Source: Pseudomonas sp. JQ170C (GTDB lineage Bacteria > Pseudomonadota > Gammaproteobacteria > Pseudomonadales > Pseudomonadaceae). Taken from it: a DNA stretch of 64,000 nt. The notes under the pieces are model-generated. The model was not told the origin of the DNA. It saw nothing but the letters and a program-made list of their open reading frames with translations, and did no database searches. The DNA lies in the NCBI RefSeq assembly GCF_035581345.1, contig NZ_CP141608.1, positions 1,816,001 through 1,880,000 of the forward strand. Direction: 5' to 3'. Positions 50,298 to 60,290 of this stretch are shown here, piece after piece. Positions within the stretch are counted from its first letter, which is position 1. Each line of letters starts with the position of its first letter. A program made the translations under genes and the position numbers.

Positions 50298-53200
50298 ATG
50301 GCTGATCAACAAATCCAAGGGATGCTGGTCCAGATCGAGGCTACCACCGCTCAGTTGCGCCGCGAGCTGGCCCATGCCGATCAGTTGGTTGGACGAACAG
50401 CGCAGTCCATCGACCGCAACCTGGCTCAAGTTGACTCTGCGTTCGACAGAGCTGGCGCCGCAGCTGAACAAGCCGGCTCTCTGATCCGTGGGGCTTTTGC
50501 TGCTGTTGCTGGAGCTGGGCTTGTCGGCGGGATTATCAAGCAAGTTGATGCATACGGGCAGATGTCCGATCGGATGAAGGCCGCTGCCGGCAGCTCAGGC
50601 GAGTACCAGATGGTGCAGGAGCATCTTCTGCGCACGGCTCAGGAGACATATCGCCCCCTGGCGGAGGCGCAGGAGCTGTACATCCGCACGGCTGATGTGA
50701 TGCGCAATCTTGGGCTCAACACCCAGCAGACGCTCGATATCACCGATAGCTTCAGCTTCCTTCTGGTGACCAACGCGGCCTCAGCTGATAAAGCAGGCTC
50801 AGCGCTGGATGCCTATTCCAAGGCGCTCCAGACAGGAAAGGTAGAGGCCGATGGTTGGATCTCCATCCAGAGCGCAATGCCTACCATCGTGCAGGCGATT
50901 GCCAGCGCAACCGGCAAGAGCGCGGACGAGATTCGCAAACTTGGCGTAGAGGGCAAGCTTTCGCTCGACGACCTCAATACCGGCCTGCTGCGAACCGTTG
51001 AGGTGAACCGCAAGGCGGCGGCTGACATGTCGACCAGCGTTCAGGATGCCCTGACTAACATCAGCACTGCCGTCGGAACTTTTCTTGGAAACCTAGAGGA
51101 TCGCACCGGAGCAGTGGGCGGACTGTCAAAGGTGCTGCTCCTGCTGGCCGACAACGTTAACTTGGTGGCGGCTGCGATGGCAGGTGCTGGCGCAGCTGCG
51201 CTGACCAACTATGCGGCCAAGTCAGGGTTGGCGCTGCAGGCTGCGCTGGCTCAGCGCGCGGCCGAGGTCGAAAATGCGCGTGCCGCGCTACGCGCCGCGG
51301 ACGCTCAGCGAATCTACGCCCAAGCTCAGTTGCAGCAGGCCCAGGCATCGGTGGCTGCAGCCAGTGGGATGCAGAGGCTTTCGCTGGTCCAGACGCAGCT
51401 AATCCCCAAACAGGCAGCGCTAAAGGCGTCAACCGATGCGTTAGCCATCGCCCAGGCCAACCTGACACGAATCCAGACCGGCGGGCTGCTTGCGGCGCTG
51501 GGTGGGCCGATGGGCCTGGCGGTATTGGCCGGTACCGCAGCGGCCAGCTTCCTGCTGCTGAGCGACAACGCAGACAAGGCCGGGGTAAGCCTTGACGACC
51601 TGCACAAGCCAGTCTCTCAGCTGAGAGAGGAGTTCGCAAAGCTCAACAAGGATCAGCGCGAAGCATCGCTGGTGAAGTGGCAGCAGGAGCAGATTAGCGC
51701 CACGGACAAGGTTAAGGACGCTTATGGCGACCTCGCCCAGTCGATACGGTCGGCGACGGTCACTGCCCCGGCTAGGGACTCTGGAGGGCAGTACAACCAG
51801 CAGTTGCGCGCCTATCAGGAGATTGTCAGCCAGCTGAGCGAGGCCCGTGCAGCGGGTGCCGATCTGTCGCCCATCCTCCGGGAGGTCGGCGAGCAACTGC
51901 AGCTGCCGTCCGGAACGGTGCAGAAGTGGATCACCCAGGCTGGTGCTGTCAGTGATGCTGACCAGCGCTCGAGCCTGATCGCCGAGACACTGCGCGTCCT
52001 CACCGGGGTTACTGCGGAAAACACTGCATCGACCCATGCCAATAACGCCGCGAAGGCGGGTATGAGCAGTGCAGGCCAGACGTATCTTGAGACGCTGCAG
52101 AAGCAGCTGGCCGGGCTTCAGGATAACGGTGATGCCCTCAAAATAGCGAACCGCCACATTGCGGAAAACGCCGACCTCACGGAAGCTGACCGCCTGGCGA
52201 TCCTGTCGGCAGCAAATGCGGTCGAGGCGCAGAAGAAGGCCAACGACAAGGCCAACAAGTCCAGGCGCGAGGGCGCTTCAGAGTCCGAGCAGGCAGCCAA
52301 GAAGCAGCTCAAAGACTTCGACTCAGTCGAGGAGGGCTACAAGCGCCAAATCGAGCTGATCAACACCACGGGCGACAAGCAGAAGGATGCCACTGAGGTG
52401 GCCAAGCTTTCCTTCGAGTTGCAGGAGGGCAAGCTTGGCAACCTGTCCAAGGCTCAGCAGAAGCGTCTGCTCGAGATGGCCGCCGAGCTGGATGGGCTGA
52501 ACAAGATCAAGAAGGCCAACGAGGACGCCCTGAAGCTCAGTGCATTCAAGGCAGCCCAGGCTACTGGCACCCAGACTGCAATCAATGGGTATGACCAGGA
52601 GCTGGCCGGTATCGGCAGGGGTGATAAGGCCCGCGATCGAATGCGAGCCGAGCTTGCGTTGCAGCAGAAGTACGTCGAAGACCTGAATGCGCTGAACGAA
52701 CAGCGAAACATCGGGCAGATCAGCCCGGAGCTGTACCAACAGGAAACGCAGGTACTCACCGACGAGCTCAACAAGCGCCTCTCAGCACAGCAGAACTACT
52801 TCCAGCGTGTCGATGAGGCGCAGTCGAGCTGGTCGAATGGCGCTACGGCGGCGCTGGAAAACTATCTCGACAGTGCTGCTGACGTGGCAGGCCAGACTCA
52901 GGAACTGTTCACCAACGCCTTTGGCAATCTTGAGGATGGGATCGTCGAGTTTGTGAAGACCGGCAAGCTTTCGTTCAAGGATTTTGCGGATGCGATCATC
53001 GAGGACTTGATTCGAATCCAGGTTCGCCAAGCAGCTGCTGGCTTTCTCAGCTCGGCGTTCGGCTTCTTGGGCGGCGGGGGCGCAGCCCTGGGGAAGGGGA
53101 CGATGACCGGGTTCAGCGAAGGTTCATTGGTCGCGAACGCAAAGGGCGGCGTCTACGACTCACCGAGCCTGTCCTCCTACTCAGGCCAGGTTTACGACAG

Positions 53201-53513
53201 TCCGCAATTGTTTGCCTTTGCCAAAGGCGCAGGGGTCTTCGCTGAGGCGGGCCCGGAAGCAATTCTGCCGCTCCACCGAGGGCCGGATGGCTCTCTAGGC
53301 GTAATGGCGGCTAATGCTGGCGGTGGAGGTGGCGAGGCTTCGATCACCTTTGGTGGTATCACCCAGCACATCCAGGTGTCAGGCAAAGCCGACGCCGCCA
53401 CCCTGGCCGACGTTCGCAAGGCGGCGGAGCAGGGCGCACAGGACGGTTACCAACTGATGCTGCGCGACCTCAAAACCAATGGTGCTGCGCGGCAATTACT
53501 AGAGCGCAGGTGA
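50298..53513 (+). CDS. Tail tape measure protein
   Basis: 1071 residues. N-terminal tape-measure domain (QAYGQMSDRMKAAAGSSGEY-like region, LGLNTQQTLDITDSFSFLLVTNAASADKAGSALDAYSKAL), a long helical middle with coiled coil (VENARAALRAADAQRIYAQAQLQQAQASVAAASG), a hydrophobic segment (LLAALGGPMGLAVLAGTAAASFLLL) and the lambda-type C-terminus (FKDFADAIIEDLIRIQVRQAAAGFLSSAFGFLGGGG, then GPEAILPLHRGPDGSLGV). Sets tail length and aids DNA injection. Confidence 0.93.
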   Translation: MADQQIQGMLVQIEATTAQLRRELAHADQLVGRTAQSIDRNLAQVDSAFDRAGAAAEQAGSLIRGAFAAVAGAGLVGGIIKQVDAYGQMSDRMKAAAGSSGEYQMVQEHLLRTAQETYRPLAEAQELYIRTADVMRNLGLNTQQTLDITDSFSFLLVTNAASADKAGSALDAYSKALQTGKVEADGWISIQSAMPTIVQAIASATGKSADEIRKLGVEGKLSLDDLNTGLLRTVEVNRKAAADMSTSVQDALTNISTAVGTFLGNLEDRTGAVGGLSKVLLLLADNVNLVAAAMAGAGAAALTNYAAKSGLALQAALAQRAAEVENARAALRAADAQRIYAQAQLQQAQASVAAASGMQRLSLVQTQLIPKQAALKASTDALAIAQANLTRIQTGGLLAALGGPMGLAVLAGTAAASFLLLSDNADKAGVSLDDLHKPVSQLREEFAKLNKDQREASLVKWQQEQISATDKVKDAYGDLAQSIRSATVTAPARDSGGQYNQQLRAYQEIVSQLSEARAAGADLSPILREVGEQLQLPSGTVQKWITQAGAVSDADQRSSLIAETLRVLTGVTAENTASTHANNAAKAGMSSAGQTYLETLQKQLAGLQDNGDALKIANRHIAENADLTEADRLAILSAANAVEAQKKANDKANKSRREGASESEQAAKKQLKDFDSVEEGYKRQIELINTTGDKQKDATEVAKLSFELQEGKLGNLSKAQQKRLLEMAAELDGLNKIKKANEDALKLSAFKAAQATGTQTAINGYDQELAGIGRGDKARDRMRAELALQQKYVEDLNALNEQRNIGQISPELYQQETQVLTDELNKRLSAQQNYFQRVDEAQSSWSNGATAALENYLDSAADVAGQTQELFTNAFGNLEDGIVEFVKTGKLSFKDFADAIIEDLIRIQVRQAAAGFLSSAFGFLGGGGAALGKGTMTGFSEGSLVANAKGGVYDSPSLSSYSGQVYDSPQLFAFAKGAGVFAEAGPEAILPLHRGPDGSLGVMAANAGGGGGEASITFGGITQHIQVSGKADAATLADVRKAAEQGAQDGYQLMLRDLKTNGAARQLLERR

Positions 53514-53524
53514 CAACCCCACAG

Positions 53525-53544
53525 CCCGCTCCGGCGGGTTTTTT
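53525..53544 (+). terminator. Intrinsic terminator-like hairpin after the tape measure gene
   Basis: CCCGC/GCGGG around TCCG followed by six T residues, inside the late operon between tape measure and distal tail genes. Late antitermination would be needed for full read-through. Confidence 0.75.
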
Positions 53545-53558
53545 CTTGGAGTTACCCA

Positions 53559-54143
53559 ATGGCGCTTGAATGGCCCGAATCTCTGGAGCCCACCGAGGTC
53601 ACCTGGGGGATCGTCTACAACAACCGGGCGTTCACTTCGTCTCTTTCGAATGCGCAGCAGATCGTGGCGCTGCCAGGTTCCTATTGGATGTGCACGCTGA
53701 GCTTCGGCGTTCTGTACGAGGAGGACGAGCGCGAGCTGACATCGCTGCTGGGGCGTCTGCACGGCATGTTTGGCACGGTGAAGATTCCGTCGATCACCCG
53801 GGCCCGGACAGACAACATCGGTGCTCCGACCATTCTGTTTGCCAATGCGCAGGCCACCTTTCTGCAGCTGCAAGGAATGACGGCCAGTCGGCAGGTATTC
53901 AGCCGTGGGGACCACATCACCATAAATGGCGAAATGTTCGAGGTGGTGGAGAAGGCCTCCAGCGACGCTGCGGGCAAAGCGCTGGTCTACGTGAACAAGC
54001 GGGTTCGCAAGGCAATCCCTGCCGGCAGCCCAGTCGAATACAAGAATCCCTACTGTGAGATGCGGCGCATGGATGACACCAACCAATGGAACATCCAGCC
54101 CGTTGTATCGAACGGCAGCTACCAGTTTCGGGAGGCGTTCTGA
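53559..54143 (+). CDS. Distal tail protein, unassigned family
   Basis: 194 residues (MALEWPESLEPTEVTWGIVYNNRAFTS and on). GSYWMCTLSFGVLYEEDERELTSLLGRLHGM and HITINGEMFEVVEKASSDAAGKALVYVNKRVRKAIPAGSPV suggest a beta-sandwich with an edge domain. Position directly after the tape measure gene fits a lambda M-like or distal tail hub role. Confidence 0.7.
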   Translation: MALEWPESLEPTEVTWGIVYNNRAFTSSLSNAQQIVALPGSYWMCTLSFGVLYEEDERELTSLLGRLHGMFGTVKIPSITRARTDNIGAPTILFANAQATFLQLQGMTASRQVFSRGDHITINGEMFEVVEKASSDAAGKALVYVNKRVRKAIPAGSPVEYKNPYCEMRRMDDTNQWNIQPVVSNGSYQFREAF

Positions 54144-54748
54144 TGGCTGCTGGAGTTTTTCCCTTCAGCCAGACGGTTGTCGACATCATCGCCAGGGGCA
54201 ACTTCATGGCGGTCTATGCCTGCCAGTTGGACTTTCCAGATGGGATGGTTTTCGCGCACACCGGTACTGGCGAGCTTGTCATCGACGGCATTACATACCA
54301 GGGCGTCGGCACGTTCGGCGCCGTGGGCCAGTCGCAGGAAAGTAGTAACTCAGGCTCGCCCATGTCGGTCGAACTGACGCTCAATGGCTTGGATGCCCAA
54401 ATCATCACCGAGACCTCACTCAAGGGGTGCCGTGGTAGGGCGGGCAAGCTGATGTTCGTCGTGTTCGACGAGGACGGTTCGTACGCTGCGGACATCCTCT
54501 TCAGCGGCCGGATGGATGCCGCCAAGTTTTCCTACTCCGGCAATGGTGAGGACGGCAACAGCATCACAGTCCCGCTTATTGACCGCATGGCCGAGTGGAA
54601 CCGAACAGGCACCGAGCGGTGGACTGACGAAAACCACCGTGCGCGCCGGCAAGATGACCGATTCTTCTTCGCTATTGCGCAAATCGCCGATTGGCCCATT
54701 TACTGGGGCGCCTCCAAGGATGCTCCGAAGTTCACCTACGAGAAGTGA
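54143..54748 (+). CDS. Tail tip assembly protein, unassigned family
   Basis: 201 residues from MAAGVFPFSQTVVDIIARGNF, TGATG overlap with the previous stop. LDFPDGMVFAHTGTGELVIDGITYQGVGTFG, then SNSGSPMSVELTLNGLDAQI suggest a tail-hub beta domain. Occupies the place of lambda L. Function inferred from position. Confidence 0.68.
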   Translation: MAAGVFPFSQTVVDIIARGNFMAVYACQLDFPDGMVFAHTGTGELVIDGITYQGVGTFGAVGQSQESSNSGSPMSVELTLNGLDAQIITETSLKGCRGRAGKLMFVVFDEDGSYAADILFSGRMDAAKFSYSGNGEDGNSITVPLIDRMAEWNRTGTERWTDENHRARRQDDRFFFAIAQIADWPIYWGASKDAPKFTYEK

Positions 54749-54750
54749 CT

Positions 54751-55149
54751 ATGCGAAAGCGCGACTGGACAACTCAACTCGCCAACACGATCAAGGCCGC
54801 CACAGAGCGGCCTTTTTCATGGGGCGAATTTGACTGCTGCCTATTCGCCGCTGACTGTGCGGTCGCGGTGTGCGGGGTCGATCCGGCCGATGCCTACCGA
54901 GGCAAGTACTCCACTGAGACCGGCGCAAAGCGTTTGCTGAAGAAACTGCACGGCTCTGTGGAGGGCGCGTGGGATGCCTGCTTTTCTCGCGTGCAGCCAG
55001 GGTTAATCCAGCGCGGCGACGTTGCACTGTATGACGGCCCCAATGGTCGGGGCGTGGCGGTGTTCTGGGCTGATGAGTTTTGGTCGGTGGCGCCTGACGG
55101 TGCTGGCCGGGTTGAGTGTGAGCCGTTAACGGTTTGGAGGGTTGAATGA
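54751..55149 (+). CDS. Tail protein, DUF6950/NlpC-P60-like
   Basis: 132 residues (MRKRDWTTQLANTIKAATERPFSWGEFDCCLFAADC and on). The FDCCLFAADC segment with Cys, a later GDVALYDGPNGRGVAVFWADE and FWSVAP resemble NlpC/P60-type cysteine peptidase cores, as found beside J in lambda K. Catalytic competence uncertain. Confidence 0.7.
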   Translation: MRKRDWTTQLANTIKAATERPFSWGEFDCCLFAADCAVAVCGVDPADAYRGKYSTETGAKRLLKKLHGSVEGAWDACFSRVQPGLIQRGDVALYDGPNGRGVAVFWADEFWSVAPDGAGRVECEPLTVWRVE

Positions 55150-58100
55150 GTTCGGCAGTCAAAAAAGTCGCCCAGGTTGCCGTAGGCGCCGCGATCGGCT
55201 TTGTGCAGGGCGGCCCGTGGGGCGCCCTGGCGGGCGCGGCTCTGGCATTCTATGTCTCTTCACAGCAGGACAAACTCAACGCCGGTTCTCTTCGAGCTGG
55301 CGAACCGTCCAGTCAGACTCTGCGCTCGTCCAAAGCCTCGGCCCGATACATCCTTGGGCGTGTGAGCACTGGTGGTGTATTGGCCTGGGGCCAAGAACAG
55401 GCAGGTGACCAGACTGACGGCGAATGGCTGCATATGGTCTACGTCCTTTCAGAGGGCGAGATTGATGGACTGGAGGCCATTTTCCTTGGCGAAGAGGTCA
55501 TTGAGTCGTATGGCGAATACGCCTCGTACGAGCTAATCGTTGACCCGGCCCAGGTGAACACTTTCCTCAAAGCCAACTGTCCGGATTGGCGAGACGCGCA
55601 GATTGGCCGTGGCCTGTCCTATGTACGGGTGTCATTCAAGTTCAACGCCGAAAAGTATCCCTCCGGCATCCCTGATGTCCGCTTTGTGATTCGTGGGCGC
55701 CGGGATATTTACGACCCGCGCACCGGTTTCATCGGCTACAGCGAGAATACCGCGCTACAAATTCTCTGGTTCTTGCGAAACCGCTGTGGCGTGCCAGATG
55801 ACGAGATCGTTTTTTCGAGCTTCGCCAACAGTGCCAGCGTTTGCGATGAGATGGTTTCCAACCCGGAGGGCAGCACCTCTCCGCGCTATCGGTCGGGCTG
55901 TGTTATCGGCGCCGACGAATCCCGTACCCAAGTCATGCAAAAGCTGCAAGCTGCGTGCGGCGGTAAGCTGATCCGCGTTGGCGGCCGATGGATGCTGCAG
56001 GTTGGTGCTTACTACGGGCCGTACGACTTCGAGATCACCGAGGACATGGTGATCGGCACTGTGACCGGTAGTACCGAGCCGTCCAACGATTCGGCTATCA
56101 ATACCGTGCGCGGTACCTTCATCGACCCATCTCAAGCTTGGGCCGAGACCGACTACCCTGAAGTTGCAGTCGCCGCGTGGGTTGTCGCGGATGGCGGCGA
56201 GGCTGCTGAGACCTTGTCGTTTTCCTACGTGAGCGATCCATACCAAGCACAGCGTCTGGCCAACATCGAACTACGTCGACGCCGCGCGGGCGGTACCCTC
56301 AACATCCCCATGAACTTCGTGGGCTACAACTGCCGGCCTGGCCGGTCAGTTAAGGTCAACCTGCCTTCGCTGAATATCGTCGGCGAATTTATCGTAAGCG
56401 ACTGGGCTATGGCCGCAGAAACCGGTTGCAATGTGTCAGTCGCCCAGAACGAGCCTGCAATCTTTGATGATGCCGTGGGCCAGCCATACAACCCGATCGG
56501 CTTTATCAGCCTTCCGACTGGTGGTCTGGGCAGTCCAACGAAACTTACGTGGTCGACTGAGGATGCCGCCGAGGTAGTCCAAGGCGTTCTGTCGTGGACT
56601 CCACCGGCAGGCACTGTCACCGGCTATGCGGTTACTGTGCGCCAGGGCAGCGCTGCGGTTAGGGCTCAGCAGGTTCCGGCAACCGCTGCTCGTCTCCCCC
56701 TGTCCGGCCTGCCTTCGGGCAACTACACAATGAGTGTGGCCGCCCTTGGCCCATTGACCCGCTCAGGCGAAGCCAGCATCACGGTCAGCATCGACGGCCC
56801 TCCGATCCCGGAGTCGTGCGTAGTACAGGCCACAATCGACACCATCACGCTGATCCCGGGAAACACGCTGCACGGTCTGAATGGTGGCACCTACGAATAC
56901 TTTTTCTCGACCAACCCTCAGGATACTCAAGGGGACTACTTGGGGCAGGGGCTTACTCTGACGCATACCGGGTTGGCGTTCGCTACCAATTACGCCTACT
57001 TCGTGCGCTCGAAGAACGCTTACGGTGTCAGTGCTTTCCTAAAGGTGGTGGCATCCACGTCGACTGACGTTGCCAACATGCTGGATGCGTTGAAGGACAA
57101 GATCACCGAGGGTGCGCTGTACCCGGCGCTGCAGGAACGCATCGACTTGATTGATGGCCCGCCATCGTTGCCGGGTTCGGTCAGTCAGCGAGTAGAGGAG
57201 GTCAAGGTCCAGGTAGATGAGGTGCAGGTCGACCTGCAGCAACAGATCGACCAAGTGAGCACGGTCGCAAAATCGGCCGAGTACCAGAAGGAAAAGGCCT
57301 ATTCTGCTGGCGCCTCGACGCGCCTGAACGATCGTCTGTACCAGGCCAAGATTGCTGTGCCTGCTGACCTGACCGGAGCCAAGGCCCCGCCGAACGCCAC
57401 CTACTGGATTGATGTTGGTCAGGTGGTGTCCCAATCGAACGGCGTGGCTGCGCGTGTCACCACGGTGGAAACCAAGGTCACCGAGCAGGACGGCAAGCTC
57501 ACCGCCCAATCCGAGCGGATCGACGGTGTGCAGTCGAGCCTGACGGTCACCAACGGCAACGTGACTGCCGCGCAGAACGCCGCGCAGGCTGCAGCGGATC
57601 TGGCGGGCGGGAAGGGCAAAGTGCTGACGCAGTCGGCCACTCCGGCCGCAGCTGATCGCCTGGCGCAAAACCTGTGGATTGACACTACCGGCAACGCCAA
57701 CACGCCCAAACGCTGGAATGGGTCCACCTGGGTTGCGGTCACGGACAAGGTCGCCACGGATGCGGCCGCGGCTGCGGCCAATGCCTTGTCGGTCGCCAAC
57801 ACCAAAGCGGACGCCTCGACAGTCAATAGCATTGGCGCCCGGGTGACCGCGGCAGAAGGGACGATCTCCAGCCAGGGCCAGGCCCTCACTGGCTTGAACA
57901 ACAGCCTGACCACCACCAACCAGAACGTCACGACAGCGCAGCAGGCGGCGGATGCGGCTAATGCGCTGGCGGGCGGGAAGGGCAAGGTGATCATTCAGTC
58001 GGCTACTCCGGCAGCAGTTGACCGGCTGGTACAGAACCTGTGGATCGACACCACCGGCAACGCCAACACCCCGAAGCGCTGGACCGGCTCGGCGTGGGCG

Positions 58101-60290
58101 GCAGTGACCGACAAAGCTGCAACGGATGCAGCTGCGGCGGCAGCATCGGCACTGGCCCAAGTAGCGACCAAGGCCGAGGCTTCGACGGTTCAGGCGCTGA
58201 GCAACGAAGTCACGCAGCAGGGAAACAGCATTACCGCTCAGGGCGCTGAGATCACCAGCATCAAGGTGTCCGTGGGCAATGTGGCCGGGGAAAACTTACT
58301 GCTCGATCCGTCGTTTGCTAACAGCAATGGATTGATCAACAACCCCACGGTGACGGTGGTTTCCCGCAATGACGCATCGGTGCCAGTAGGTGCGCCGTCG
58401 GCAAGGGTTACCAAGTCCACAATTCCGACGACTACCGGAAATACTTACTACGGGTTCAGTTCGGCTCTCAACGTGCGCCCGCCGGAGAACAGCGCCGCAT
58501 CGCAGATCGCCGTAACGGCTGGGGAGGTTTACGACTTTGAGCTGTACGCCTTCAGTTCGGTGGCTCGCCAACACGGGATGTGGATTCAGTTCTATGACGG
58601 GGCGGGGGTTAGTGTTGGTCATAACTGGGCTGCCGCGTCGGGCGATGGTGTGCGAATTACCAACGCCGCAGGTGTCTGGACCAAGCTGACAGGGCAGGCG
58701 ACGGTGCCCGCAGACTGTATCCGTATGGCGATGACGTTCCGTATGTCGCTGGGGGATGCAGCGGAAGTTTTCTTATCCTCTCCTGTTGTGCGTAAAAGGT
58801 CGGGCCAAGAGAACTCCCAAGCGACGGCTACTCAGTCGCTTGATGGTCGCGTCACTCAAACGGAGCAGGGCCTGAGCAGTCAGAGCAGCCAACTGACCCA
58901 GTTAGGCAATACGGTGGCTGGCAAGGCGGACAACAGTGCTTTGCAGTCGCTGGGTTCGACCGTTGCTCAGCAGGGCAACACACTCAACGCCCAGGGCACT
59001 GCAGTGACCCAATTGCAGAGCACTGTGGGCGGTATCGGCGGGAGCGGGACGAACCTGCTTCCTGCCGAGTACTGCGCCTTCGGCGAAACCGTTCCTGTGT
59101 TCTACAAGGCGGGAGGCATTACTGTCTCGACGGAAGCGGAGGCGGGTGCCTACTCGGGCTCCATGTTGAAGGTCGTGTCACCGGCAAGTGGCCAAAGCCA
59201 CATCTACATGGCATCGGCGCAAGCCGACTACAACCTTCGTGTCGAGCCGGGTGTGAAGTACATCGTGTCATTCACGGTGAAATCCGACGTCGCGAAAGTA
59301 CTCAGGGTGAGGGTTCGAGCGCCCAACTCGGCGGGTGTTGCGATCGAGACAACCCTTTCTGACGTCTCGGTTGCGGCTGGTGTTGGTCGATACAGCTTTG
59401 TAGCCACGATGCCTGCAGCGGTGGTTGATAGGGGGCTGCTGCTTTTCTTCATTCCCCAGCCAGTAGCAGCAGGGACAACGTGGCTCGATGCATTGATGGT
59501 TGAACGCCAGGTCGGTACCGCAACAGCACCCAGCGATTTTTCACCGGGGCCTTCGTCCAGGGCGATTGCAGGCCAAGCCACGGCGATCAGTCAGCTCAAC
59601 ACCGCGGTGAACCAGCAAGGAACTGCGATCACCGCTCAGGCCTCGCGCCTTGACGGGCTCTATGTTCAGGTGAATCCGGAGATGGAAGGAGACACGTCCG
59701 GGCTGGCTGGGGCAACGGGAAGCTTTGTGGGTGTCTGGACCGAGCAATCCGCCCGGGTCGAGGATGGCGTGGCCACGGGCAAGAAAATTGACACCGTACA
59801 GTCTCAGGTCGGCGAAGTCAGCGCGTCAGTACAAATCGTCAGCGAGACTGTTGCAGGTGTCGACGGAAAAGTTTCGGCGATCTCGTCATGGAAAACTGAA
59901 ACGAACGTCAACGGTAAGAAGGTTGCCACCGGCATTGTTCAGGGAAGCGATGGCGAGATCGGCGAGATTCTGTTGTCCGCCCAGAGAGTGGCGATCATCG
60001 ACGGGATTAATGGAGCAGAGGGAAATCTGTTCGTTTTCCAGAATGGTCAATTGTTTCTCAATCAGGCGTTCATCAGCACGGCGTTCATCCAGAATATCGT
60101 GGCCGGTATGACCATCCGATCAGCCGCGCTTAACTCGCAAGGACTGCCGCTGCTGGAGATCAATTTTGCAGCCGGTACATTCACGCTCCGCGGGCAGGAC
60201 GCTAACGGCTCGACGCTGCTCAATAACGGCGGGCTGTACGTGTACGACGCCAATGGCGTTGAACGTACGGCCGTGGGGAGGATGACCTGA
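55146..60290 (+). CDS. Tail tip host-specificity protein J-like
   Basis: 1714 residues. The N-terminus has a short hydrophobic segment (VAVGAAIGFVQGGPWGALAGAALAFYV), then the lambda J core (SSKASARYILGRVSTGGVLAW, LSEGEIDGLEAIFLGEEVIESYG, the phage-tail_3-like middle). Fibronectin-type segments follow (SWTPPAGTVTGYAVTVRQGSAA) before a long repetitive coiled-coil part with an internal tandem duplication. A carbohydrate-binding-like segment (NLLLDPSFANSNGLINNP) and the C-terminal DUF1983-type end (ISSWKTETNVNGKKVATGIVQGSD) are also present. Forms the tail tip and recognises the host receptor. Confidence 0.9.
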   Translation: MSSAVKKVAQVAVGAAIGFVQGGPWGALAGAALAFYVSSQQDKLNAGSLRAGEPSSQTLRSSKASARYILGRVSTGGVLAWGQEQAGDQTDGEWLHMVYVLSEGEIDGLEAIFLGEEVIESYGEYASYELIVDPAQVNTFLKANCPDWRDAQIGRGLSYVRVSFKFNAEKYPSGIPDVRFVIRGRRDIYDPRTGFIGYSENTALQILWFLRNRCGVPDDEIVFSSFANSASVCDEMVSNPEGSTSPRYRSGCVIGADESRTQVMQKLQAACGGKLIRVGGRWMLQVGAYYGPYDFEITEDMVIGTVTGSTEPSNDSAINTVRGTFIDPSQAWAETDYPEVAVAAWVVADGGEAAETLSFSYVSDPYQAQRLANIELRRRRAGGTLNIPMNFVGYNCRPGRSVKVNLPSLNIVGEFIVSDWAMAAETGCNVSVAQNEPAIFDDAVGQPYNPIGFISLPTGGLGSPTKLTWSTEDAAEVVQGVLSWTPPAGTVTGYAVTVRQGSAAVRAQQVPATAARLPLSGLPSGNYTMSVAALGPLTRSGEASITVSIDGPPIPESCVVQATIDTITLIPGNTLHGLNGGTYEYFFSTNPQDTQGDYLGQGLTLTHTGLAFATNYAYFVRSKNAYGVSAFLKVVASTSTDVANMLDALKDKITEGALYPALQERIDLIDGPPSLPGSVSQRVEEVKVQVDEVQVDLQQQIDQVSTVAKSAEYQKEKAYSAGASTRLNDRLYQAKIAVPADLTGAKAPPNATYWIDVGQVVSQSNGVAARVTTVETKVTEQDGKLTAQSERIDGVQSSLTVTNGNVTAAQNAAQAAADLAGGKGKVLTQSATPAAADRLAQNLWIDTTGNANTPKRWNGSTWVAVTDKVATDAAAAAANALSVANTKADASTVNSIGARVTAAEGTISSQGQALTGLNNSLTTTNQNVTTAQQAADAANALAGGKGKVIIQSATPAAVDRLVQNLWIDTTGNANTPKRWTGSAWAAVTDKAATDAAAAAASALAQVATKAEASTVQALSNEVTQQGNSITAQGAEITSIKVSVGNVAGENLLLDPSFANSNGLINNPTVTVVSRNDASVPVGAPSARVTKSTIPTTTGNTYYGFSSALNVRPPENSAASQIAVTAGEVYDFELYAFSSVARQHGMWIQFYDGAGVSVGHNWAAASGDGVRITNAAGVWTKLTGQATVPADCIRMAMTFRMSLGDAAEVFLSSPVVRKRSGQENSQATATQSLDGRVTQTEQGLSSQSSQLTQLGNTVAGKADNSALQSLGSTVAQQGNTLNAQGTAVTQLQSTVGGIGGSGTNLLPAEYCAFGETVPVFYKAGGITVSTEAEAGAYSGSMLKVVSPASGQSHIYMASAQADYNLRVEPGVKYIVSFTVKSDVAKVLRVRVRAPNSAGVAIETTLSDVSVAAGVGRYSFVATMPAAVVDRGLLLFFIPQPVAAGTTWLDALMVERQVGTATAPSDFSPGPSSRAIAGQATAISQLNTAVNQQGTAITAQASRLDGLYVQVNPEMEGDTSGLAGATGSFVGVWTEQSARVEDGVATGKKIDTVQSQVGEVSASVQIVSETVAGVDGKVSAISSWKTETNVNGKKVATGIVQGSDGEIGEILLSAQRVAIIDGINGAEGNLFVFQNGQLFLNQAFISTAFIQNIVAGMTIRSAALNSQGLPLLEINFAAGTFTLRGQDANGSTLLNNGGLYVYDANGVERTAVGRMT
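57483..58214 (+). repeat. Tandem duplication of about 366 bases inside the J-like gene
   Basis: GGKGKV-(L/I)-QSATPAA occurs at about 57601 and again at 57967, and NLWIDTTGNANTPKRW occurs in both copies. The period is 122 codons. Copies have diverged mainly in their flanks. It extends the tail fibre stalk. Confidence 0.75.
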
